DNA from: Clostridia bacterium
GTDB lineage: Bacteria > Bacillota_A > Clostridia > Oscillospirales > CAG-272
Length of the DNA stretch: 58,209 nt
NCBI GenBank assembly: GCA_017462125.1
Contig: JAFTRQ010000194.1
Span: forward strand, 1-58,209
Direction of reading: 5' to 3'
Under the pieces are notes generated by a model, which saw only the letters and a program-made list of their open reading frames with translations, did not search any database and was not told the DNA's origin. Numbering within the stretch: the stretch's first letter is position 1; each line of letters begins with the position of its first letter. Both the position numbers and the translations under genes were made by a program. Shown here piece after piece: positions 49,494 to 58,175 of the stretch.

Positions 49494-50255
49494 ATGGAGC
49501 TTTTGCGAAATCTGACGGTTACGGGAAACCTGGAGGTGGTTACCGTGCGACAGATAAAGGGAACCGGGGCAGAGATCAAAAGCCGACCGAGCTACGGCCT
49601 GTCTTTCTGCTACGACGGGCAGATAACCTATACCCTTGACGGGGTTGACTATATTTCCGATCCCGATTGCGCGATCATTCTTCCCAAAGGAAAAACCTAT
49701 TCGCTTCGCATCGATAAAGGAGGCTTTTTCCCTCTTATCAATTTCGACTGTGACGGGTTTTTGTGTGATAAGCATATCGTTTTGCCGCTGAAGAATCCCT
49801 CGGCTCTCATTAAGGAGTTTGAATATATAAAAAAGCTGTCCTTGTTTGAAAAGAACAGACCGAAGATGATGAGCGCGTTTTATTCGCTTCTTGACGGCAT
49901 CATTTCTCAGACCGACGAGAGCGGATCGATCATCGGCGGCGCGGTGGCGTATCTGGAAGCCAATCTGTCCGATCCGACCTTGACAAATGCCGTGCTTGCC
50001 AATCAAGCCAATATCAGCGAGGTCTATTTCCGCCAACTCTTTTTGAAGCGGTACGGTATCACGCCGAGACAGTATATAATAGGTGCGCGCATTGCCAAAG
50101 CGAAGCAGATGCTTTCCTCGGGAAATAAAAAGATCTCCGCTATAGCGGAGGAGTGCGGGTTCGTGAGTGTTTATCATTTCAGCCGTTGCTTTAAAGAAAA
50201 AACGGGGATGACACCTACCGAATATATGAATTCCAACAGAATTTTGGGGTTGTAG
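49494..50255 (+). CDS. AraC-family transcriptional regulator
   Basis: A 253-residue regulator with a short N-terminal sensor (SFCYDGQITYTLDGVDYIS, about 37-55) and two helix-turn-helix units at the C-terminus (TLTNAVLANQANISEVYFRQ and KISAIAEECGFVSVYHFSRC), ending TGMTPTEYM. The start ATG follows GGGGGTGATGAA. It diverges from the SDR/dehydroquinase-like operon, which it most likely controls. Confidence 0.9.
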   Translation: MELLRNLTVTGNLEVVTVRQIKGTGAEIKSRPSYGLSFCYDGQITYTLDGVDYISDPDCAIILPKGKTYSLRIDKGGFFPLINFDCDGFLCDKHIVLPLKNPSALIKEFEYIKKLSLFEKNRPKMMSAFYSLLDGIISQTDESGSIIGGAVAYLEANLSDPTLTNAVLANQANISEVYFRQLFLKRYGITPRQYIIGARIAKAKQMLSSGNKKISAIAEECGFVSVYHFSRCFKEKTGMTPTEYMNSNRILGL

Positions 50256-50261
50256 AAGATA

Positions 50262-50340
50262 AGCTGTGTGGGGGAAGAGAAAAACTTTTACGAAGGTTTT
50301 TCTCTTCCCCCACACCCCCATCTCTTTTCAAAAGCTCTAA
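50262..50340 (+). repeat. Family C element after the AraC gene
   Basis: GTGTGGGGGAAGAGAAAAAC pairs with GTTTTTCTCTTCCCCCACAC around a loop, followed by CCCCCATCTCTTTTCAAAAG. It starts a few bases after the AraC stop. Confidence 0.65.
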
Positions 50341-50375
50341 AGAAGAGGGTCATTTTGCGATTGTTATGAGTTTGA

Positions 50376-50456
50376 TGACTGTTTTGTTTTTCTTTTGAGC
50401 GTATGGCAGAGGTGCTTGGTACCACCGTGTCAAAGCTTACGGATATTGAGGATTGA
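50376..50456 (+). pseudogene. Short remnant resembling the end of a Cro/CI-type HTH regulator
   Basis: A 20-residue reading frame (FERMAEVLGTTVSKLTDIED) ends at a TGA at 50454-50456 and resembles the last helix of XRE-type regulators (MAEVLG.TVSKL). The frame has a stop just upstream and no room for the rest of the domain, so it looks like the tail of a deleted gene. A terminator-like hairpin follows. Weak, short match. Confidence 0.35.
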
Positions 50457-50496
50457 TATGGTAAGATTTGCATACCTTAAATATGGGGATTAGTAA

Positions 50497-50526
50497 AAAC
50501 CGCTTGAAATCAAAACAAGCGGTTTA
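50497..50526 (+). terminator. Terminator-like hairpin
   Basis: AAACCGCTTG (50497-50506) pairs with CAAGCGGTTT (50515-50524), with A- and T-runs. It follows the regulator remnant. Confidence 0.6.
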
Positions 50527-50544
50527 TGCTTTTCCTGCTATCTT

Positions 50545-50634
50545 TTTTTAAGTTTTTTGGAAAGAGAGGGGAGTGCAGAGGGGAGAGAAAACCTATTTTT
50601 TAAAAATGGTTTTCTCTCCCCTCTGCGTATTAAA
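50545..50634 (-). repeat. Family C element after the alcohol dehydrogenase gene
   Basis: On the minus strand GCAGAGGGGAGAGAAAACC, loop, and its complement, then TGCACTCCCC and TCCAAAAAACTT. It begins within a few bases of the stop at 50635, in the same orientation to the gene as the other family C copies. Confidence 0.65.
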
Positions 50635-51795
50635 TTAAAATATCTTCTCAAACAGGTCGACGACCTCTTGCTTTTTAGGGATTCGGGGGTTGGTGGGGGT
50701 GCAACGGTCATTGATCGCCGCCTCTGCCATATCCTCGATCTTACGCATATATTCGTCCTTGGTGAGATTGGGCGCCGCTTCGCGGATGCAACGGGGAACG
50801 TTCATCTGAATACGAAGCTCGTCTATGTAGTTGATAAGAGTTTTTACCGATGCGATATCGTTGTAGCTTCCCACACCGATATAACGGGCAAGCTTTGCGT
50901 ACTTGTGCACGCAGGGCGCGGGATTGGTGATAGACATTGTGTGGCTCTCGATTCCCGTGTTATAGCTTATTACGGTAGGAAGCAGGATCGCGTTCGCCTT
51001 TCCGTGAGGAATGTGGAACTGCGCGCCGAGCTGATGCGCCATACCGTGGTTCAAGCCCAATGAGGCTGCGTTGAATGCCATTCCTGCCAGATTGGATGCG
51101 AAGTGCATTCTTTCTCTGGGGAGCAGGTCGCGGGTGGATTCATAGTTATAGGAACGGTACAGATAATCCTTGCAGACTTGAGCCGCCTTCTTGGAATAAA
51201 GATCGGAGAAGGAGGTGGCATTGGTGCTGACGTAAGCCTCGATCGCGTGGGTGAAAACATCCATTCCCGTGTCGGCAGTAATGCTTGCGGGTACGCTCTT
51301 GACCATCTCAACGTCAAGGATAGCTTCCTCGGGAAGCAGCTTGGGATCGACAATGGCGTGCTTGATGTTCTTTTCCGTGTCGGTAATAACCGCAAACGAA
51401 GTGACCTCGCTGCCGGTTCCGCTGGTGGTGGGGATCGCTATGAAGTAGGGGAAATAGTCGGGCTCTATCTTGCTCGCGAACTGACGCACACACTTGCAGA
51501 GGTCGATCGCCGAGCCGCCGCCTACGGTGATGATGCAGGGCGCCTTGTCCTTCAGCAGAGCGGTTACGCCTGCCCCTACCGCCTCGACTGAGGGGTCGGG
51601 AGCGACTTCCGAGTATATAGTATATGTGATCTTTACCGCGTCGAGGTGCTTTGTTACCTGCTTGATAAGACCGCTGGTAACCACGAAGGGATCGGCAATG
51701 ATAAAGACCTTGTTATATTCAAGCGAGGCGAGACGGGAAAGCGCGTCTGCGCCGAAATGTATGGAGGTATGAAGATTGAAGCTTTGCATAGCCAT
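50635..51795 (-). CDS. Iron-containing (group III) alcohol dehydrogenase
   Basis: A 386-residue NAD(P)-dependent dehydrogenase of the iron-activated family, which interconverts short aldehydes or ketones and alcohols in fermentation. VGGGSAIDLCK and PTTSGTGSEVTSFAVI bind the cofactor; DVFTHAIEAYVS and GLNHGMAHQLGAQFHIPHG hold the metal ligands. Length fits the family (380-390). I take the ATG at 51795, which follows GAAAGG at short spacing; the ATG two codons later is nearly as good. It has its own consensus promoter and no partner gene, so a general fermentative role or a specific sugar-derived aldehyde are both possible. Confidence 0.92.
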   Translation of the reverse strand: MAMQSFNLHTSIHFGADALSRLASLEYNKVFIIADPFVVTSGLIKQVTKHLDAVKITYTIYSEVAPDPSVEAVGAGVTALLKDKAPCIITVGGGSAIDLCKCVRQFASKIEPDYFPYFIAIPTTSGTGSEVTSFAVITDTEKNIKHAIVDPKLLPEEAILDVEMVKSVPASITADTGMDVFTHAIEAYVSTNATSFSDLYSKKAAQVCKDYLYRSYNYESTRDLLPRERMHFASNLAGMAFNAASLGLNHGMAHQLGAQFHIPHGKANAILLPTVISYNTGIESHTMSITNPAPCVHKYAKLARYIGVGSYNDIASVKTLINYIDELRIQMNVPRCIREAAPNLTKDEYMRKIEDMAEAAINDRCTPTNPRIPKKQEVVDLFEKIF

Positions 51796-51860
51796 ACGAC
51801 CTTTCGAAAAAAATAGGCGGAATTTTCCTAACAAGTAAAAATTCACGCCTCACATTTCTT

Positions 51861-51889
51861 ATTATACACCGCTTTTTTTGAAAAGTCAA
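51861..51889 (-). promoter_or_regulatory. Promoter of the alcohol dehydrogenase gene
   Basis: On the minus strand TTGACT (51884-51889), 17 bases, TATAAT (51861-51866). Confidence 0.75.
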
Positions 51890-51929
51890 GAGCTTTTTGC
51901 AAAAATTAAAACCGGACAAGCAAAATGTA

Positions 51930-52100
51930 AATTGCACTTCTTTTTAATTCGTTTGGGTGATACGGCAAAAACGGCTACGTCGGGAAGTCGGTACGACACG
52001 CAAGCTCCGCACGTGTAGTCAAACGCGTTTGCGGCATCGGTTGATGGGTCTCTGAACGTAGGAAACGTGGCAATGTTGCACAAAATACGGGGGGGGGTAT
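51930..52100. other. Unexplained GC-richer intergenic segment
   Basis: Between AT-rich promoter regions lies about 170 bases of distinctly higher G+C ending in a run of nine G. It holds a small stem (ACACG, then CGTGT) but no convincing ORF with a ribosome site, no tRNA shape and no riboswitch I recognise. Confidence 0.4.
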
Positions 52101-52130
52101 TGTTTGATTTGTAGAAAATTGGTATAAGTG

Positions 52131-52159
52131 TTGCATTTCTTAAAAAAATGTTGTATAAT
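52131..52159 (+). promoter_or_regulatory. Promoter of the esterase lipoprotein gene
   Basis: TTGCAT (52131-52136), 17 bases, TATAAT (52154-52159). Confidence 0.7.
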
Positions 52160-52224
52160 TGTAGTCATCAAAGCATACGACACCATCGTACGTCTTAAAT
52201 ATTTTATCATCATTGGAGGACTTT

Positions 52225-55200
52225 ATGAGAGCTTCAAAATTGAAGAGAGTGATTCTCGTTTTCCTTTCTGCGGTAATGGTTCTTTCGCTGTTTGCATGCG
52301 GAGGAGCTTCTACCGAGTCAACCACAGACGCTGATACGGATATCAGCACAGAGTCCGACGTTATCGGCACAGAATCCGATACCGAGGGCAAATCCGAAAC
52401 GGATTCGGAAGGTGAGCAAACGGGCGCAAATACTGAAAGCGCCGAAACGGAAAATACGGAAACAGAGACAACCGAAATTGAAAAGGTTGAGACAGAGAGG
52501 GGGATGGATATTGTCAGCTTTGTTGACTATACTTCCGATAACAGAAGCTCTGTCGATCTGAAGGACGGTGCCGTTGCGGTATCCTTTACCGTGCCCGCAG
52601 AGAGCTATCTCAAGGAATTCTATCTCAATCTGAACAACGAAGCACAGTACGTTGATTGCAGTATCGACGTTGCTATGTATCGCTTTAACGGCGATTACAG
52701 TGCAAGCGTTAAAACCGAGCCGATCTACACCAAGACGATTACGTCTTCCTTGAAGTCTTCTACTCTGAAGCTTGAGGATAAGCAGTTTGGCGCGGGAGAC
52801 TATGTTCTGGTCGTTAGCTGCACCGAGGATGCGGCGGGTTCTACTTCGGTTATGATCGATTCGGCTTGGATTGAAAACAGACTTCCCGATCAGTACAAAG
52901 AGTACGCTATGGTAAGCTATATCAATGGCGAGCAGGCAAAAAAGGTTTTGTGCTGTGCTATGGCAATCGACCGCGATCTGCCCGTTGTTACCCCCGAGGA
53001 GGACAAGACTCCCAATACCGAAAAGGATGCGGACAACGTAGTGAAGGTTATTCTTCTTGCGGGACAGTCCAACGCTGCGGGCGTAAGCCAGAATGCTTTA
53101 CTCCAGCAAAAGATAGACGCCAAAGAATATGAAACATATAAAAACGGATTCTCCAACGTTAAGATCCTTTACAAAACCGGCAATCTGAACGATATGCAGA
53201 ATTGCAACGAGGAGTTTGTTGAGGTTAAGCTTGGACAGGGTATTGATATCGGATCGTTCGGACCTGAGATCGGTCTTGCGGCATATCTGAGCGAGGCGTA
53301 TCCCGACGAAACCTTCTACATCATAAAATACGGAGTTGGCGGAACCAATCTGTTTGCTCATTGGAACGCTGAGGACTCCTCCAGAAACCAGCATTTGGTC
53401 GGATTTAAGGATACCATTGATGAAGGCCTTGATATGCTTGAGGAAGAAGGACTTACACCGAAGATCGTAGGCTTGCTTTGGATGCAGGGTGAAAGCGACT
53501 CTACACAGTTCTATCAAGCCCACGAATACTATAATAGAGAAAAGGCGTTGGTCGAGGATATTCGTAAGACTTATGCCGACTACGCTTCTGCACGCGGAAT
53601 TGCACTGATCGATGCCGCTACCAGCGACTCCGGCTTCTTTGCTTCCTGGTTCCTCGTTAACGATATGAAGCTGAAGCTTTCCAAGGAATCTCTCGATAAC
53701 TATTATATCGATACGGTTTCCTATGGCTTGACTACCCTTGAAGAAAACAACGATTTGGCACATTACGATTCTATCTCTATGCTTATCCTTGGCAGACTCT
53801 TTGGAGATAAGCTGTCCTTTGCGCTGAACAACGACAAGGACGATGAAGTATGCCCGCATAAGGCATCCGAAATAAAGGCCGACGAGGACGTTCACTATAC
53901 CGAGTGCGTCATTTGTCAGACCCGCTTGACAGCGGAGGCGCACCTTCCCGTTGGCTCGCTGAAGTATGACAGCGAAAGCAAATCCTATAAGGGCGTATGC
54001 GTATGCGGTGCTGATGCTTATAATGACGTATATTTCTCCACCGAGGCGAGAATCTCTTCCGGTGGCTGTGAGGACGTAGCGATTTCTACCGGAAGCGAAG
54101 ACGGTGACGATTACGTCAGATATACGCCTACCGCAAATAAGAGAGCAAGAGTTTATCTGATCTTCGGTAATACCAACGTTACCGGTCAGTATATGATCCT
54201 GAAGTACAGATTTGTAAACAACAATACAAACTCCAACCTTAAGGATACCTTCGCCGCAACCACCGAAAGCACGAACCCCATGGCAAGAGGCAACGGAGAC
54301 GCTTGCGGTAACTTCGGCATCTTGATCGGTGATGGCGAGTGGCACTATCTTGTAGTTGACCTTGCGGCAAAGAATACCGAGAGCAATGCGGCAGGCGCAA
54401 CGCTTCAGTTTATTGCTGATGCAAACGGACAGTATGCAGTAAAGTACATCCGTGCCGATTTCCTTGCCGCGGCTTATGACGGAAGCTGCTATCTTGACAT
54501 AGCGAACATTGGATTTGTTGATCAGCTTGACGCGGCAAGCAAGTTCATTACAGTATGCAAGCATACCGTATATAAGGATGCTGTATATGATGCGACAACA
54601 AAGTCTTATAAGCGTGAGTGCAGTATGTGTGGCGAGCCGATCTATCAGGATCTTCTTACCTATCTCGAGGGAAGAGTTGCCACGGGCGCTTGCCAGAACC
54701 TTGCGGTTTCCACCGGAAGCGAGAACGGTGACGATTACGTAAGATATACTCAGAATGCGGACGCGAGAATACAGTTCTATCCTGTGTTCGCTAATAAGGC
54801 GGTTACCGGTCAGTACATGATAATGAAGTACAGACTCGTTAATAACAATACCAACACCGATTTGTTTGCTGCATTTGCGGCAACCACGGCAAGCACGAAC
54901 CCTATGGCGAGAGGCAACGGAGATGAATGCGGAATCCTTGGAACTCTCATCGGCGACGGAGAGTGGCACTATCTTGTAGTTGACCTTGCTGCAAAGAATG
55001 CAGAGAATGCATCGGCTGAGCTTCAGTTCAAGGCAGATGAAAACGGAAAATATGCTTGCTCGTATATCCGCGCTAACGTTCTGCTTCAGGCTTACGATGG
55101 CTCTTGCTACCTCGATATTGCAAGTGTAGGCTTTGCAGATCAGGAAGACGTAGCAAACAAGTTTGCCGATACCTGCTATCACTTCAGCGTAACAGCTTAC

Positions 55201-55920
55201 GAAGCCAAGGCTGCTACCTGCACCGAGGGCGGAAACGAGGCTTACTCGGTTTGTAACGATTGTCAGGTTATTTTTAACGCGGACAATGTGATTATCGAAG
55301 TGATACCCACTACCCCCGCGGCAGGTCATTCCGGTGTCCTTGAATACGTTGAGACTGAGGAGAAGTGCAACGAAAAGTGCGGTGTATGCGGTACTGTTAT
55401 GGGAAGCTATTCCATTCTCCATAAGATGGAAGCAAGAACCTCCACGGGCGCTTGTGAAAACGTGGCGGTAACAACAGGTACCGAGAACGACGATGGATAC
55501 GTCAGATATACACAGAATGCTGACAAGAGAGTAAGAATTTATATTATTCACGGCAACACTACCGTAACCGGTCAGTATCTGGTGTTAAAGTATAGACTTG
55601 TAAATAATAACACCAATACCGATCTTAAGGATACCTTTGTGGCAACTGCCGCAAGCTCAAACGGATTGGCAAACGGTAAGGGAGATGCCAGCGGCAATCT
55701 CGGCACGCTTATCGGAGACGGTGAGTGGCATTACCTCGTCGTTGACCTTTTGGCAAAGAATACAGCGGCAAATGCTGAGGGCACAGATCTTCAGTATAAG
55801 GCGGATGCCAACGGTGATTACGCTTGTAAGTATATCCGTGCTGATTTTCTGCTTCAGGCTTACGATGGAAGCTGCTATCTTGATATCGCAAGCGTTAACT
55901 TTGCGGGTGAAAGCAATTAA
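52225..55920 (+). CDS. Large surface lipoprotein: SGNH acetylesterase with three tandem beta-domains
   Basis: A 1231-residue exported lipoprotein (LFAC, lipidated Cys25) with a Glu/Thr/Ser linker (26-92). Residues 270-545 are a sialate-O-acetylesterase-like SGNH hydrolase: LLAGQSNAAG with Ser282, GVGGTNL, LWMQGESDS with Glu423, and DLAH with Asp510/His513 as the catalytic Asp-His. It would remove O-acetyl groups from surface or dietary glycans. Then come three copies of a beta-rich domain of about 163 residues (603-765, 813-973, 1067-1231), each starting ...GCE/QN-like and ending GSCYLDIA, with Cys-x-x-Cys/His knuckles between (EVCPHK..ECVICQ, CKHT..ECSMCG, CNEKCGVCG). These tandem domains are probably carbohydrate-binding. 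The start ATG follows GGAGGACTTT. Largest gene in the window. Confidence 0.85.
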   Translation: MRASKLKRVILVFLSAVMVLSLFACGGASTESTTDADTDISTESDVIGTESDTEGKSETDSEGEQTGANTESAETENTETETTEIEKVETERGMDIVSFVDYTSDNRSSVDLKDGAVAVSFTVPAESYLKEFYLNLNNEAQYVDCSIDVAMYRFNGDYSASVKTEPIYTKTITSSLKSSTLKLEDKQFGAGDYVLVVSCTEDAAGSTSVMIDSAWIENRLPDQYKEYAMVSYINGEQAKKVLCCAMAIDRDLPVVTPEEDKTPNTEKDADNVVKVILLAGQSNAAGVSQNALLQQKIDAKEYETYKNGFSNVKILYKTGNLNDMQNCNEEFVEVKLGQGIDIGSFGPEIGLAAYLSEAYPDETFYIIKYGVGGTNLFAHWNAEDSSRNQHLVGFKDTIDEGLDMLEEEGLTPKIVGLLWMQGESDSTQFYQAHEYYNREKALVEDIRKTYADYASARGIALIDAATSDSGFFASWFLVNDMKLKLSKESLDNYYIDTVSYGLTTLEENNDLAHYDSISMLILGRLFGDKLSFALNNDKDDEVCPHKASEIKADEDVHYTECVICQTRLTAEAHLPVGSLKYDSESKSYKGVCVCGADAYNDVYFSTEARISSGGCEDVAISTGSEDGDDYVRYTPTANKRARVYLIFGNTNVTGQYMILKYRFVNNNTNSNLKDTFAATTESTNPMARGNGDACGNFGILIGDGEWHYLVVDLAAKNTESNAAGATLQFIADANGQYAVKYIRADFLAAAYDGSCYLDIANIGFVDQLDAASKFITVCKHTVYKDAVYDATTKSYKRECSMCGEPIYQDLLTYLEGRVATGACQNLAVSTGSENGDDYVRYTQNADARIQFYPVFANKAVTGQYMIMKYRLVNNNTNTDLFAAFAATTASTNPMARGNGDECGILGTLIGDGEWHYLVVDLAAKNAENASAELQFKADENGKYACSYIRANVLLQAYDGSCYLDIASVGFADQEDVANKFADTCYHFSVTAYEAKAATCTEGGNEAYSVCNDCQVIFNADNVIIEVIPTTPAAGHSGVLEYVETEEKCNEKCGVCGTVMGSYSILHKMEARTSTGACENVAVTTGTENDDGYVRYTQNADKRVRIYIIHGNTTVTGQYLVLKYRLVNNNTNTDLKDTFVATAASSNGLANGKGDASGNLGTLIGDGEWHYLVVDLLAKNTAANAEGTDLQYKADANGDYACKYIRADFLLQAYDGSCYLDIASVNFAGESN

Positions 55921-55953
55921 ACGGCAAATCACAGAGTGATCTGCTCAATGAAT

Positions 55954-55991
55954 AAAAAGCTCCCCGATGCCACGGCATCGGGGAGCTTTTT
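55954..55991. terminator. Bidirectional terminator after the esterase gene
   Basis: AAAAAGCTCCCCGATGCC (55954-55971) with its complement 55974-55991. It is shared with the convergent GH13 gene. Confidence 0.88.
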
Positions 55992-57306
55992 ATTTGAGCT
56001 TTAAGATCATATATCCAAAAGATTCAAGTGAAAAAGTCAGATTATCATCGTCGATATTAAAGGAACAAGCACGGGAAAGCAGATCTTTACAGGCTTTTGG
56101 GGATGTGGGTAGAGTTACCGAGGTTTTGCAGGATTTATCGGCAAGACAAACCGCTACAAGAATGCTTTCGTTGCCGTTTTTGCGTAAAAATGTGGCTGTT
56201 GTGTCGGGTGAGCTGTTATTGAGCCATATTGTCTCACCGTCAAGAAGCCAAGGATTTTGACGGCGAATGGCGGTTAATTTGCGTATGAGATCGAGCCTTT
56301 CCTGCCCCTTTTCGGCTTCAACAAGCGACCAATCTATGCACATATTGCCAAAATCCCGATTGCTCCAGATGCTGTGACGATTTCCGTCTGCTATCTCATT
56401 CCCGTTATACAGAAAGGGAATTCCGTCAAGAAGAAAGTCGATGACGTGAGCGCAATCCACCACCTCCGGGGGCAGATTTTTGTCGGGGCGGTTTTCGTAG
56501 TGATCGTTAGCGTAATCGTGAGTTTCAAGGGCACGGAGCGCAATATACGGATGGTTGCCGTAGGTCTTGCGGCATTCCTCGTCCTTGACGCGCAGGTGGT
56601 CTGCGGGATTCTGTCCGCGGATTACTGTCTGTATGGCTTGCGTCCAGATAAAGTTGTAATTCATATCGAAAACGCCGACATATTCGGGCTTCACACCCTC
56701 GTTCAGCATCAAGATGTCGGGCTTTATCTGCTTCAGCTCGGGAATTGCATCCGCCCAGAAATCAAGGGGAATCTGATCGCCAACGTCGCAACGGAAGCCG
56801 TCAAAGTCACATTCCTCCAGCCAAAATTTCATATTGTCGATCAGATAACGGCGCAATTCTGTGCTGTCAAAGTTGATGGAAGGAAAGCACCAAGCGTTGT
56901 AAACGATATTTCCATCTGCATCGCGCTTGACGAAGTCGGGATGCTCCGCAATAAAGCTTGCGCCGCCTCCGCAGTGCAGATAGACCACGTCGAAAAGCAC
57001 CGAAAGCCCCAGCTTGTGAGCCTCCGCAACAAATTCACGCAGATCGTTGACGGTGCCGTATTCCTTATCAAGCTTGTAGTAGTCGGAAATGCGATAGGGG
57101 TTTTTCGGGTTGCCTGTTTTGCTTGCCTTTTGTCTGGGACTCCAATGCGCCTCGTTGGTGTCGCCATCGGCTTCACAGCAGGAGGTCAGATATATTGTGT
57201 CAATGCCGAGAGAGGCGATATGCGTTAGCTTTTCGGTCGCCATTTTGACGGTGCCTTCGGGGGAGAATGGACGGAGAAAAAGCTGATAGATCATTCTGTC
57301 TTTCAT
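55990..57306 (-). CDS. GH13 alpha-amylase-family protein
   Basis: A 438-residue enzyme of the alpha-amylase family acting on alpha-glucans. Conserved region blocks: FDVVYLHC (105-112, with Leu in place of the usual Asn), GFRCDVGDQ with nucleophile Asp174, LMLNEG with acid/base Glu203, and ETHDY with Asp264. A short C-terminal beta domain ends the protein. No signal peptide, so it acts on imported oligosaccharides. The ATG at 57306 follows AAAGGAGAACTCC; the long open frame upstream overlaps the SDR gene and is rejected. It lies 16 bases after the SDR stop, as one operon. The exact glucan specificity is not visible. Confidence 0.93.
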   Translation of the reverse strand: MKDRMIYQLFLRPFSPEGTVKMATEKLTHIASLGIDTIYLTSCCEADGDTNEAHWSPRQKASKTGNPKNPYRISDYYKLDKEYGTVNDLREFVAEAHKLGLSVLFDVVYLHCGGGASFIAEHPDFVKRDADGNIVYNAWCFPSINFDSTELRRYLIDNMKFWLEECDFDGFRCDVGDQIPLDFWADAIPELKQIKPDILMLNEGVKPEYVGVFDMNYNFIWTQAIQTVIRGQNPADHLRVKDEECRKTYGNHPYIALRALETHDYANDHYENRPDKNLPPEVVDCAHVIDFLLDGIPFLYNGNEIADGNRHSIWSNRDFGNMCIDWSLVEAEKGQERLDLIRKLTAIRRQNPWLLDGETIWLNNSSPDTTATFLRKNGNESILVAVCLADKSCKTSVTLPTSPKACKDLLSRACSFNIDDDNLTFSLESFGYMILKLK

Positions 57307-57322
57307 GGAGTTCTCCTTTGGT

Positions 57323-58051
57323 TTATAAGCGCATACCGCCGTCGACCACAAGATCGATGCCGGTGATATATCTGCCTTCATCGGAGCAGAGAAGAAGTGC
57401 CGCACCTGCCAGGTCCTGACTTTCGCCTGCATATCCGCAGGGAATACCGGCAAGTACCTTTGGGGCGTAGTCGGGGTCGGCGAGTGCCGCGTCGTTGCGA
57501 GGGGTAGCGATAACACCGGGGGCGAGATTGTTGACGGTGATGCCGAAGGGGGCTAACTGCTTGGCAAGATTTTGCACCATATTCATCTGCGCCGCCTTAC
57601 TTGTGGCATAAACCAACATATCCTTGTGGGGCTTGTATTGTTGAACGCTTCCGATTGTCAGTATGCGCCCCCATTTGTTTTCCTTCATTTTCGGAGCGCA
57701 GAGCTGAATGAGACGAAGGCTGCTTTTCAAATTGGTCTGTATCTGCTTATCAAATTCCTCACTTGTGATCTCTTCCCATGCCTTGCGGTATTGGATAGAC
57801 GCATTGAGCACGAGAACGTCCACGTCACCGACGGCTTCGTATAGCTTATCGGCTCCTTCAGCGGTTGACAAATCAACACATATGGGAATGCTGCCTGCTA
57901 TCTTTTCACTTGCCTTACGGCATTTTTCTATGCTTGTGGCACCGTGAACGTAGACCGTCGCGCCCTGCTTGGCGAGTGTCTCCGCAATGGCGAAGCCGAT
58001 ACCTTGTGTAGACCCTGTCACAAGAGCCTTTTTACCTTTTAAGTTAAACAT
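57323..58051 (-). CDS. Short-chain dehydrogenase/reductase (gluconate-5-dehydrogenase-like)
   Basis: A 242-residue SDR: TGSTQGIGFA (12-21) binds NAD(P), LNAS replaces NNAG, and YATSKAAQ carries the Tyr-Lys pair. Substrate unknown; sugar-acid reduction is common in this subgroup. It is the first gene of an operon with the GH13 enzyme. The ATG at 58051 lacks a strong ribosome site. A family D element lies upstream. Confidence 0.9.
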   Translation of the reverse strand: MFNLKGKKALVTGSTQGIGFAIAETLAKQGATVYVHGATSIEKCRKASEKIAGSIPICVDLSTAEGADKLYEAVGDVDVLVLNASIQYRKAWEEITSEEFDKQIQTNLKSSLRLIQLCAPKMKENKWGRILTIGSVQQYKPHKDMLVYATSKAAQMNMVQNLAKQLAPFGITVNNLAPGVIATPRNDAALADPDYAPKVLAGIPCGYAGESQDLAGAALLLCSDEGRYITGIDLVVDGGMRL

Positions 58052-58094
58052 AATTTTTCCTCAATGTTGTTCAAATTTTGATTTGTCGGTGAGA

Positions 58095-58175
58095 TGCGAT
58101 GCGGGGCTCTGCCCCTGCACCCCGCTTAAGACCTTTTTGAAAAAAGGTCTTAAGAATCCCAAAAACTTTCAAAAA
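58095..58175 (-). repeat. Family D element upstream of the SDR gene
   Basis: On the minus strand: AAAGTTTTTGG, then a hairpin with arms TTAAGACCTTTTT and AAAAAGGTCTTAA, then GCGGGGTGCAGGGGCAGAGCC. It has the same order and a similar sequence to the element before serA. Confidence 0.6.

Noticed and set aside
51930..52080. Cyclic-di-GMP riboswitch
   Set aside because: Some GC-rich words resemble it, but the order of conserved blocks does not match and it is not upstream in a clear leader.
53098..55551. Long antisense open frame of over 800 codons
   Set aside because: It mirrors the esterase gene. The sense frame has signal, catalytic motifs and repeats; the antisense translation has none, and the length follows from codon bias.
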